A stretch of 64,000 bases of DNA, taken from positions 4,133,501-4,197,500 of the forward strand of contig NZ_CP054021.1 in assembly GCF_005862305.2 (NCBI RefSeq). Reading direction: 5' to 3'. Positions 39,924 through 47,204 of this stretch are shown piece after piece. The translations under genes and the position numbers were made by a program. The stretch is from Rhizobium indicum. GTDB lineage: Bacteria > Pseudomonadota > Alphaproteobacteria > Rhizobiales > Rhizobiaceae. The notes under the pieces are model-generated. The model made no database searches. It was given only the letters and a program-made list of their open reading frames with translations, and was not told the DNA's origin. How positions within the stretch are numbered: the first letter of the stretch is position 1; every line of letters begins with the position of its first letter.

Positions 39924-40177
39924 GGCAGTTCACTCATTCTTTTTTTTGTTAGCCGGCAGCATATATTTTGCCCAGGCTGCCATAACAATGGGCAATTTTG
40001 CATGACAGTTATGTGACGGTGCATGGCTTGGGCGAAACTGGCCTAAAGGGCGATCACATTGGCGTTAGAAGCGGCCGCCGAGAGCGGTCGGCCGCTATAA
40101 ATCCTCGTCTGTATTCGCCGTGGCATGATAGATTGCCCGCTTGGGGTAAAACCATCCCCTCCGAAGGAGAAGCTCAG

Positions 40178-40375
40178 ATGAACCGATTTTTCGCATTTAT
40201 CGCGACCGGAACGCTGATCAGCCTTGCCTCGATCATCTCGGCCTGCACATCAACAAGCCCCGATCAAACCTCGTCGATCGGCGGCGGTTATGGCGGTTAT
40301 TATGAGCGTCAGCCGCTTAATCCGGCGTGTGGGGGTGGATTCAGGCCGAGCGATGGACGCTCTTGTAGCTATTAG
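40178..40375 (+). CDS. Small lipoprotein with C-terminal CSY motif (copy 1)
   Basis: 65 residues; the ATG at 40178 follows GAAGGAGAA. A lipoprotein signal is visible (FIATGTLISLASIISAC, lipobox ISAC). The short Gly/Tyr-rich mature part ends PACGGGFRPSDGRSCSY. The C-terminal Cys pair plus SY is shared with the convergent gene at 40479-40673. Function unknown. Confidence 0.75.
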   Translation: MNRFFAFIATGTLISLASIISACTSTSPDQTSSIGGGYGGYYERQPLNPACGGGFRPSDGRSCSY

Positions 40376-40478
40376 GAATGTGCGCCGATCAGGCATGATG
40401 CCGCCGGACGAAGTCGCGTGATACTGGCCATCGCCGGAGGCGAACTATCGCGGCAATCAGACTTCTAATTCTCCAGCG

Positions 40479-40673
40479 CTAATAGCTGCACGGACGATCG
40501 TTGCCGAATCCATTGCGGCAGGCAGGCCGAAGGGCAAAGTCGGCGCTCTGAGCGGTATAGCCGACAGAACCGGTCTGCACTGAGTCGTTTGGGCTCGTGG
40601 TGCAGGCCGATGCCGACATGGCAATGACGAAGACGGCTGCTATGGCTGCCGATAATTTGCGAGTTTGAAGCAT
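40479..40673 (-). CDS. Small lipoprotein with C-terminal CSY motif (copy 2)
   Basis: 64 residues from the ATG at 40673 (MLQTRKLSAAIAAVFVIAMS), preceded by GGGGAG on its own strand. The lipobox is SASAC. The mature peptide ends RPACRNGFGNDRPCSY, clearly related to the end of the convergent copy 1. Function unknown; envelope-attached. Confidence 0.75.
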   Translation of the reverse strand: MLQTRKLSAAIAAVFVIAMSASACTTSPNDSVQTGSVGYTAQSADFALRPACRNGFGNDRPCSY

Positions 40674-41381
40674 CTCCCCACCCCTCACTGTCCAAAGTGT
40701 CCTTATAATCCTGGCAAGTAGTGCCGATGAGGGACCTGATAACTGTCGTTGTCGATCAAGATTTTGTTATTTGCTGAAAACCCCTTCGCCAGCGCTCGCT
40801 GCCACGATCAAGGTTGCCACGGCCACGCCTACAGATGTTTGTTTGGACATCGACGATATGGGGAGCCGCAGCCTGTCGAAGAGGTCCCATTTACCGTGCT
40901 CGATTGCCGATCTGGAGTAGGTAGGAGGCTCATGGGTGCGGCCATGAATCCAGAGCGAAGGTCAAGCCCGGTCGGCGACGAATTCGCCGAGGTGGTAGCC
41001 TTTCGCAAAGGAGATAAGGCGGCCGAATAGGCACACTGCTCCAGGACATCCGCCATCTGCGCCAGCAGCTTGCATTGGAAGAAGGCGCCTTGAGGCGCGG
41101 ATGCCATATCCTGCGCACACCGGGTCAGGTCGCATTGAAACGCTTGGGTTCCACGGCAAAAGAACAGCAAGCGGCAACGAACAGGGCTTTGGAAAACAAG
41201 GCAGAAGTCCTGTCGCAAGTCCTTCCAACCAGTAGAGAACTTAAGTTTATGGGGAGAACAACCTGCGACAGGGAAATTCGGCAGCTATTCAGCGGATGCC
41301 AAATTACGCCCGTCGAATTGACCTATTCTATTTCCAGCGGAGTTGGTACCAACGCGAAAGCGTTGATCGTTGGGGGTAATT
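40674..41381. other. Gene-poor stretch, possible remnant
   Basis: About 700 bases without a gene I can support. Open frames here have shadow-like composition. A fragment around 41020-41230 (RIGTLLQDIRHLRQQLALEE and following, no good start codon) could be the remains of a coiled-coil protein. Base composition is lower in GC than the core genome to the left, which fits a decayed insertion site. Confidence 0.4.
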
Positions 41382-41639
41382 ATGCGTTGCGCGGGATATG
41401 GGGTTTTGGCCGTCGCGTTATCAGTATGGGGCGGTGAGGCAGCGGCCGATATGGACCTTAACGGACAGGAACTTGCTGGCGGCCTCGTGCAGATCATCGC
41501 TTATGCTGATCCCTGCGCTTACGATATCGACCAGAATGCTCAGTTCATTGGCACAAGTGTGCCGTTGATGGCGAAATCGAACGCGTCGCTGCGCACGATC
41601 ACAAAGGCTACAGCTAAGTCGCTCGGGTTGCTTAGATGA
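41382..41639 (+). CDS. Small exported protein, coupled to MltR-like gene
   Basis: 85 residues from the ATG at 41382. The signal peptide MRCAGYGVLAVALSVWGGEA(AA) is followed by DMDLNGQELAGGLVQIIAYA and a short remainder ending KSLGLLR. No family recognised. Its stop overlaps the next start (ATGA at 41636-41639), so translation of the two is coupled even though one product appears secreted and the other cytoplasmic. Confidence 0.6.
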   Translation: MRCAGYGVLAVALSVWGGEAAADMDLNGQELAGGLVQIIAYADPCAYDIDQNAQFIGTSVPLMAKSNASLRTITKATAKSLGLLR

Positions 41640-42430
41640 CAGAGGTTACCGCTGCACGGCTTGCCGAACTGGACGATGAGATAGTACGCCTGCAGGCAGC
41701 TCTATTAGAGCACGCAGAGCGTTTAGCGCGTGGTGAAGAAAGCGAGCAGCCTCAGCCGCCAACCTGGTCGATCGAAGAGCAAAGAGCTTGGTCTGAAGCA
41801 CTTCAAGCCAAAGTAAGAAACACAATGATCGAGGCCTACGGAGGAGAGGCAACATACAATGCTGTTACCGCTCAAGGCGAAGCGGTGAGGCAGGCTCGCC
41901 GCGAGGCGGACCGCTCGATTGCCATTGTTCACGTGACCGTCGTCGAGGAGCAGTTGCGATCAGCAATTGAACGCTATTTCCCTGGAATGCATTCTGATCC
42001 ACAGGCAATTGATCGTCTATTCGACCCGATGCGATATGGGCCGCTCAGCACTTTCACTGCACGAGTGGATATCGCTTTTGCATTGGGCATAGTCGGATCG
42101 GGCGCCTGCAAAGCCTTGAAGCTAATAGCTCAGATCCGGAACAAATTTGCCCACAAGCTTGAGATACATTCATTTGACCATCCCGACGTGACAAGGTTGA
42201 TCGACAAACTTACATATATGGACTTCGCGATTACCGGGCCGGACGCCGAAGGCCTAATGCACTTGTGGAATCGTTCACCGAACTCGGAGCTGAAGTCTGG
42301 AAGCGGATGGCGTGCATCCGACAATCCTTTCGACCATCGGGGAAAGTTTGAGAAGACCTGTGGGTTTCTGCAGGATTCCTTGCGAACGAGCGTGCCGGGA
42401 ACGACGCATCCAGATCTGCACGAAAAATGA
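41636..42430 (+). CDS. MltR-like domain protein
   Basis: 264 residues. The N-terminal ~80 residues are a charged coiled coil (LAELDDEIVRLQAALLEHAE). The central part resembles the MltR (mannitol operon repressor) family: DRSIAIVHVTVVEEQLRSAI, then YGPLSTFTARVDIAFALGIV and LKLIAQIRNKFAHKLE. The last element is the family hallmark (R-x-x-FAH). MltR itself is a co-repressor without a DNA-binding helix-turn-helix; stand-alone relatives occur in defence and mobile regions. Translation is coupled to the small exported protein before it. Confidence 0.7.
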   Translation: MTEVTAARLAELDDEIVRLQAALLEHAERLARGEESEQPQPPTWSIEEQRAWSEALQAKVRNTMIEAYGGEATYNAVTAQGEAVRQARREADRSIAIVHVTVVEEQLRSAIERYFPGMHSDPQAIDRLFDPMRYGPLSTFTARVDIAFALGIVGSGACKALKLIAQIRNKFAHKLEIHSFDHPDVTRLIDKLTYMDFAITGPDAEGLMHLWNRSPNSELKSGSGWRASDNPFDHRGKFEKTCGFLQDSLRTSVPGTTHPDLHEK

Positions 42431-42506
42431 GTACGCCCGGCGAAGGGCGGTTTGTGCGGCTCAGGACAGGGCTTTCAAACGCTCGCCATGCCCGTCTTTT
42501 GAAACC

Positions 42507-42544
42507 TCAAAATTCCGAAACCTAGTGTCAAAATTCCGGAATTT
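42507..42544. promoter_or_regulatory. Direct repeat plus 14-bp palindrome (operator-like)
   Basis: TCAAAATTCCG occurs at 42507-42517 and 42528-42538, exactly 21 bases apart (two helical turns). The second copy is part of a perfect palindrome AAATTCCGGAATTT (42531-42544). It lies in the 277-base gap between two convergent genes, where an operator is unexpected; a boundary or integration-related site is possible. Confidence 0.5.
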
Positions 42545-42707
42545 CGCGTCCGGCTACACAGGGCATTGCAGCGGAGTGGTGGGCCCGGAGGGCTAACCAC
42601 TAATCCCGAAAATCAATGAGTTGGCAGAAAGTGGGACCGGAAATTGCTCCGCCTGCTTCTTATGTTTTTCGGCGCCAATGTCCCACCGAGAGGGCAGTAA
42701 AGCAGCG

Positions 42708-43808
42708 CTAAAGACGGCGGTGCCAATGATCCAAATATTTATCACCAATGTAGCTGGACGCAACCGACCACGGCATGTGGGCTTCATGGTCTCCATAGAC
42801 ATATGGAAGGATGACGTATGGGCTAAAGTTGAATGTCAAGCCACGACTATCGAAATTAAAGTTTTCGAGAGCGCGCCAAACGTCTTCAAGGTCTTCCGCG
42901 TTAATCAACCATTCCGGCGAATCGTCGAGTCCTGCTTCAACGACTTTAAGGCAATAGGCCAGCACCCGTTTGGCCCTTTCGTCGTCATTTTGTAGGAAGT
43001 CGCGAATATGTACGGAGCCAATGGCGCCGCTGAAGAAGTTGGAAGTCAACGTCCAATGGTTTCCATGCGCCCCGCCGGTCTCCATGTAGACAAAGTACCT
43101 GATTGAGACAAATTCCTCGGAGCGGAAAAATTCCTCGGTTGTGATTTGGAATTCCCACGGCCGGAAAAACTCTTTGTCGAGCCCCTCCACGGCGGGGACA
43201 TCCGCCTTGAAACTGTAATACTGATCAAGGACCTTAGCCTCAACGTGTGATGAAACAAGCCTCCAAAATCGATCCGGCGAGCTGAATTCCAGATACTCTA
43301 TCGAGAGTTCGTATGTTTCCTCTTTCTCTTCAATTTGATGCCGAGATATTCCGTCGGTGACCCTAACGTTGTCGCGTTTGAATGCGATCGGCGCTGTCGG
43401 AGATTGCTGAATCTGGCCGGCTTTCTTACCAACGGCAAGCGCAATCGCCTGTTGCCAGTCATCATCGAAGTCAATGTAATGATAGCGCATAAACTGGGCG
43501 GGAAGGCGCACTCCCCCAATACGAATGAAAATCACGAAAGTGCTACCGAACGGCTTGTCATCCGCTAAGCGCAGTGTCTCTCGAATTTCCCTGTTGACTA
43601 CGCCTGGTCGGCTCAAAATTTGCTCCGAGCACAAATGAACTATGAGGTCCGCACTCTGCTGCGCCGCGAGCCGCTCGTCATCCCAATTGTCGCCGGCTAC
43701 CAGGGATTTCTTGTCGAACCAAACATCCAGTCCGAGGGTCTCCAAAAAGGCCACGACTTCGTTAGCGACGTGTTTGTCTTCTTTGGCGTATCCGACGAAT
43801 ACTTTCAT
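42708..43808 (-). CDS. TIR domain protein with C-terminal DUF4163/DUF3298-like module
   Basis: 366 residues, no signal peptide or membrane helix. The N-terminal TIR domain (about 1-125) shows VFVGYAKEDKHVANEVVAFL, LDVWFDKKSLVAGDNWDDE, an IVHLCSE strand, and VNREIRETL, whose Glu74 is in the place of the usual NADase catalytic glutamate. The C-terminal half (about 160-355) resembles the DUF4163-DUF3298 pair of RsiV and PdaC: YELSIEYLEF, then METGGAHGNHWTLTSNFF and FNFSPYVILPYVYGDHEAH. RsiV uses this module to bind lysozyme. The likely job is a cytoplasmic defence effector with a fused sensor (inference). It lies just left of the prophage genes, on the opposite strand, and follows a 26-residue membrane peptide. 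Confidence 0.8.
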   Translation of the reverse strand: MKVFVGYAKEDKHVANEVVAFLETLGLDVWFDKKSLVAGDNWDDERLAAQQSADLIVHLCSEQILSRPGVVNREIRETLRLADDKPFGSTFVIFIRIGGVRLPAQFMRYHYIDFDDDWQQAIALAVGKKAGQIQQSPTAPIAFKRDNVRVTDGISRHQIEEKEETYELSIEYLEFSSPDRFWRLVSSHVEAKVLDQYYSFKADVPAVEGLDKEFFRPWEFQITTEEFFRSEEFVSIRYFVYMETGGAHGNHWTLTSNFFSGAIGSVHIRDFLQNDDERAKRVLAYCLKVVEAGLDDSPEWLINAEDLEDVWRALENFNFDSRGLTFNFSPYVILPYVYGDHEAHMPWSVASSYIGDKYLDHWHRRL

Positions 43809-43886
43809 GTGCAGCCCCCGACTCAGGAATCCAGCTTATCCAGATTCCTCGTTGAATGCCTAGGTGCCACTAAGGGTAGCGACCAC

Positions 43887-43967
43887 TCAATGCCCGCCGG
43901 CCAGCGCAATGACAGCAACGACGTACGACACGGCGATCATGAGGTAGGCGAGCTGCAAGAGGGTCAT
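43887..43967 (-). CDS. Putative 26-residue membrane peptide upstream of TIR gene
   Basis: ATG at 43967 with AAAGGA six bases upstream. The peptide is MTLLQLAYLMIAVSYVVAVI plus ALAGGH, essentially a single membrane helix. Its stop is 78 bases before the TIR start on the same strand. Size and composition resemble small membrane peptides such as type I toxins or transporter-associated peptides. The good ribosome site is the main support. Confidence 0.5.
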   Translation of the reverse strand: MTLLQLAYLMIAVSYVVAVIALAGGH

Positions 43968-44290
43968 GGTCCATCCTTTCGTTGGTGGACCCCTACATAT
44001 TCCGAGTTTTTGAGTCACGGACATCACAAGATCTGTAGTTGACTTTTCAGTAAAACTGTGAAGCGGCGTTGACAAATTTGTATATATACAGCACATTCAA
44101 GGCGTAGTTCGAGAGGGTCTGTGGACCTTCTTGCCGCCCCGTGCTTCAGCGCCAACTTGCACCCGAGCCCGCCCAAGGCGGTTATCTGAGCCCAATTTCT
44201 GGACATTTGTCGAGCATCTGCCGACATAGCCCCAGCCACCCATTGTTACTACATTTGCCGACCGGCTACGTGCCGGCGAGAGGAGGATTT
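43968..44290. other. Divergent control region, TIR locus / prophage early genes
   Basis: About 320 bases without a supported gene between divergent transcription units, so it should hold promoters for both. TTGACA at 44069-44074 is a -35-like hexamer. The 12-bp palindrome TGTATATATACA follows at 44079-44090. AGGAGG at 44281-44286 serves the first prophage gene. Confidence 0.5.
44079..44090. promoter_or_regulatory. AT-rich 12-bp palindrome TGTATATATACA
   Basis: Perfect palindrome a few bases after a TTGACA hexamer, upstream of the prophage replication genes. A similar AT palindrome (ACTATATATAGT, 48629-48640) precedes the next small gene cluster. Both could bind a phage repressor. Confidence 0.45.
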
Positions 44291-44569
44291 TTGCGCATTC
44301 TTAGAATTGAGCCTGCGTCACCGAGTGGTGACGATGGATTCTCCACGATAGCTACGTTCGACGTCTCCCTCTCCGATCACGTTCGTGTCTTCGGCATGCG
44401 ACTGGTTGCAGGGCCACGTGGCACCAGACTCGCGTACGGGCCGAATGCCTCTGGCGGAAAGCGGTGTGTCACATTCTCGCGGGAAGCCGCTTTGCAAATT
44501 ACCCGCGCAGCAATGGAAGCCTTGGCAGGAGACCGAAAGTCCCATGAACGCATCACAGCAGAAGTCTGA
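44291..44569 (+). CDS. Phage hypothetical protein preceding primase
   Basis: 92 residues from a TTG at 44291, four bases after AGGAGG. The product begins LRILRIEPASPSGDDGFSTI and continues with FDVSLSDHVRVFGMRLVAGP, then LAYGPNASGGKRCVTFSRE and a C-terminal helix. The pattern of a beta sheet describing 'geometry of argument' strands resembles small proteins found before Prim-Pol genes in rhizobial prophages; function unknown. The last 26 bases overlap the primase gene, so the two are coupled. Confidence 0.6.
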   Translation: MRILRIEPASPSGDDGFSTIATFDVSLSDHVRVFGMRLVAGPRGTRLAYGPNASGGKRCVTFSREAALQITRAAMEALAGDRKSHERITAEV

Positions 44570-46937
44570 GCCCACGCCACTCGAAACACGCCTTGGGCTA
44601 TTCGAAAACGGCTATCACCCTGTTCTCGCCAGAGGGAAGATCTCTGATGTCACCGGATGGCGCACGCCAGTCGCATCCTTTGACGAAATTATCGAAAAGA
44701 CGCGCGACAATCCTCATTATGAAAACACCGGGCTTCTATGCGGTCGCCTGGTCGCACTCGACATTGATGCTCCGGAGCCTGAAACGGCCGCAGCCCTACT
44801 GGCCATGGCCGAGGCTATTCCTAGCGCCGATCGCGCGTTACGCCGAGTCGGCAAGGCTCCCAAAATCTGCCTATTTTTCCGCGCGACCGAGGTTAGAAAG
44901 AAGCGCACCACGAAGGCGTACATGGTGGACGGCATAAAATGCCAAGTCGAAGTGATGGGCGATGGTCAGCAGGTACTGGGGTTTGGCGATCACCCCGAAA
45001 CGGGCCTTCCATATCAGTGGATCGGCTCATCGCCGCTCGATATTCACATTGATGACCTTCCCGAAATTACGGCAGAGGCGATCGACGCCTTTGTTTCCGC
45101 GGCTGGCCAATATCTGGCCGCTCATGGTGTGCCGCTGATCCAGCCGAGGGAGGGGGCCACTCAACACGAATACCAGCCCACGGAACTGCGTGCACCCGCA
45201 GGTGATGGGATCTGGGCAGAGTTAAAGGCAAAGGCGATGGCCAACCTTGGCGCTTGGGTGCCTGCACTCGGTCTGTCTGGCACGCGCACATATGAGCAAG
45301 GATATTTGGCCCGCGCGGACTTCCGGCCGTCGACCTCGTCAACTGGGAAAACAGGTGCCAAGCGCGGTCTGTCTCTCTGCTTTTCGCCTGAGGGCATCGT
45401 CGACTACGCCGACGGAAACAAGGGTTTCAACCCGATCGACATATCCGCGGTCGCTCTCGGAGTGAGCCCAACGGAGGCGGCCGACTGGCTGCGTTCAAAG
45501 TTAGGGGATGAGCGGCCGCCAGGAGATTCACAAAGGTACTCAGGGCTAATAGCCAGGGCTCTCAGTGGGAACAAGCACAAGCGCCCAGAGGCTGGGGTGG
45601 CTGCGGCGCCGGTGCGAGAGATGGTGCCAGTAAACGACAACAACAGTCTGTTGCCAGCAACGCCAGCGATGCACCCAGATCCCTACAATCCATCTGCCGC
45701 AGGTGGCTTGATCGCTGATATTGCAAAGTGGATAACATCGACGTCGGTCGTGAAGGTAGCGGAACTATCCCTGGCCTCATCTGTGGCACTCATGGCTGGG
45801 ATCTTTGGCAGTCGCGCGCTTACACCAACCCGTTCGGGCGTCAATATCTTTGCAACAACGATCGTCAGGACTGCTGGCGGTAAGGGCAGGCCTCCGAGCG
45901 CCATCCGAGCTTTGGCGGATAAGGCTGTTCCGGGAGGTGTTGTTTCAAATTCTGATCCGACGTCATTCGCTGCCTTCGAACGAATACTGCGCAGGAACTC
46001 ATCCGTTGTGGCTGTGATGGACGAGTTTGGTCTCACTCTCCAGGGCGTCAACTCCAAGAAGCAAGACCCTGCGGCTTCATCAATACGGAAGTTCTTGCTC
46101 AGCGTCTACGATCAGGCCGACGGTGTGTTCGACGGCAAGGCATATGCCTCAGCCGACACCAAAAAGGACGACACACCCATCATTGGCCCTGCTTTGACCG
46201 TGCTCAGCATGACGACGGCAGAAACGCTCTACAAGGGGGTATCAAAGGAAAGCGTCAGTGACGGGTTCCTGAATCGGTTCGTCTTCGTCGAGTCCTCATT
46301 GCACCCTGACGGTGTAAAGCCACCAGACCTCAGTGCCGACAGCTCGCCGCCGGCTTCGATTGTCCATGACCTACAGAAAGCTGTGACGAGCTTTCCCGTG
46401 AAAGTAGAAATGCCCGGAAGGTCAGCGAAGGTGAAGCACCGTGTCCCGTTTGATGATGGCATTGGAAGTGCCGCCCATAGGGCTTGGGAAGAGGTCTTCC
46501 TCTGGCAGCACAGCCGAGCATGGGATGACACGGAAAGCAAGATCCGCGGTCGCGCGGCTGAGAACACAATCCGTCTCGCCACGCTGCGCGCCATCAGCCG
46601 CAATCCATGGAGACCTTTCGTAACCGTCGAAGACGTGCAGTGGGGCTGGGCCATCGTGTTTAAGTCGATAAACATCATGGAAGCCGGGGTCAAAAACATG
46701 GCTGGCTCCGAACAGGAGGAACTGAGAAACGCCATACTGGCGGCGCTCGGAAAGGCGAAGAACGGAGTACTGTACCGAAGCCGATTGATGAGGCTGGCGG
46801 ATATTAAACACGCAACTATGTCGGACTACACCGCGGCAATGGCTTGGCTGTATGCCTCCGGCGACGTCATCGACATTTCAGAGGATGGGGACGGCTCAAA
46901 GCTGATGCTGAACAGTTCCCAAGGGAACGACGAGTGA
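44544..46937 (+). CDS. Phage primase-polymerase / ATPase fusion
   Basis: 797 residues from the ATG at 44544. The N-terminal ~200 residues are a Prim-Pol (archaeo-eukaryotic primase type) domain: GWRTPVASFDEIIEKTRDNP, GLLCGRLVALDIDAPEPE with the metal-binding D-x-D, and KAPKICLFFRAT. The middle part is zinc-free. From about residue 390 a DUF3987-like ATPase domain follows, with FATTIVRTAGGKGRPPSAIR in the Walker A position and VVAVMDEFGLTLQ in the Walker B position. The P-loop lacks the normal GKS/T end, so ATP binding is uncertain. It primes phage DNA replication together with the downstream helicase. Confidence 0.82.
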   Translation: MNASQQKSEPTPLETRLGLFENGYHPVLARGKISDVTGWRTPVASFDEIIEKTRDNPHYENTGLLCGRLVALDIDAPEPETAAALLAMAEAIPSADRALRRVGKAPKICLFFRATEVRKKRTTKAYMVDGIKCQVEVMGDGQQVLGFGDHPETGLPYQWIGSSPLDIHIDDLPEITAEAIDAFVSAAGQYLAAHGVPLIQPREGATQHEYQPTELRAPAGDGIWAELKAKAMANLGAWVPALGLSGTRTYEQGYLARADFRPSTSSTGKTGAKRGLSLCFSPEGIVDYADGNKGFNPIDISAVALGVSPTEAADWLRSKLGDERPPGDSQRYSGLIARALSGNKHKRPEAGVAAAPVREMVPVNDNNSLLPATPAMHPDPYNPSAAGGLIADIAKWITSTSVVKVAELSLASSVALMAGIFGSRALTPTRSGVNIFATTIVRTAGGKGRPPSAIRALADKAVPGGVVSNSDPTSFAAFERILRRNSSVVAVMDEFGLTLQGVNSKKQDPAASSIRKFLLSVYDQADGVFDGKAYASADTKKDDTPIIGPALTVLSMTTAETLYKGVSKESVSDGFLNRFVFVESSLHPDGVKPPDLSADSSPPASIVHDLQKAVTSFPVKVEMPGRSAKVKHRVPFDDGIGSAAHRAWEEVFLWQHSRAWDDTESKIRGRAAENTIRLATLRAISRNPWRPFVTVEDVQWGWAIVFKSINIMEAGVKNMAGSEQEELRNAILAALGKAKNGVLYRSRLMRLADIKHATMSDYTAAMAWLYASGDVIDISEDGDGSKLMLNSSQGNDE

Positions 46938-47110
46938 CGGGAACTTGGGAACTGAAGTGGCATAAAACGGCCTTTCAATTCCCAAGTGTACGGCCAGTTC
47001 CTAAACTTTGGGAACTGAAAATTTAGAGAAAATACATAATAATATCATATAGATAATATCTATATATATGTGTTTTTTTCTATCAGTTCCCAAATTCCCA
47101 AATTCCCGAA
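46913..47110. other. Candidate prophage replication origin (iteron-like cluster + AT-rich tract)
   Basis: The 6-mer GGGAAC or its near complement recurs on both strands: GTTCCC 46915, GGGAAC 46923, 46939, 46947 and 47010, TTCCCA 46979 and 47095, GTTCCC 47086, TTCCCG 47103. Between the two groups lies a ~60-base A/T tract (47020-47080) with TATAGATAATATCTATA symmetry. It is located between the primase and helicase genes. Confidence 0.55.
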
Positions 47111-47204
47111 AAACCAGTTTTCACCCCCCAAAATACTAGCCCTTTCCACACTGTGTGGGAAATGGGGAAACTTCGGAAACAGCGAACAAGAGAGGGAGAG
47201 CGTA

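Noticed and set aside
39588..40016. A 142-residue + strand frame following the GNAT gene
   Set aside because: No ribosome site and cysteine/aromatic-rich end; the minus strand holds a more plausible 48-residue frame.
40749..41437. Several 90-130-residue frames on both strands
   Set aside because: No good starts, no family features, mutually overlapping; treated as a gene-poor remnant.
47070..47204. Extended N-terminus for the phage helicase
   Set aside because: It would translate the repeat cluster into low-complexity sequence; the GTG at 47205 has the proper ribosome site.
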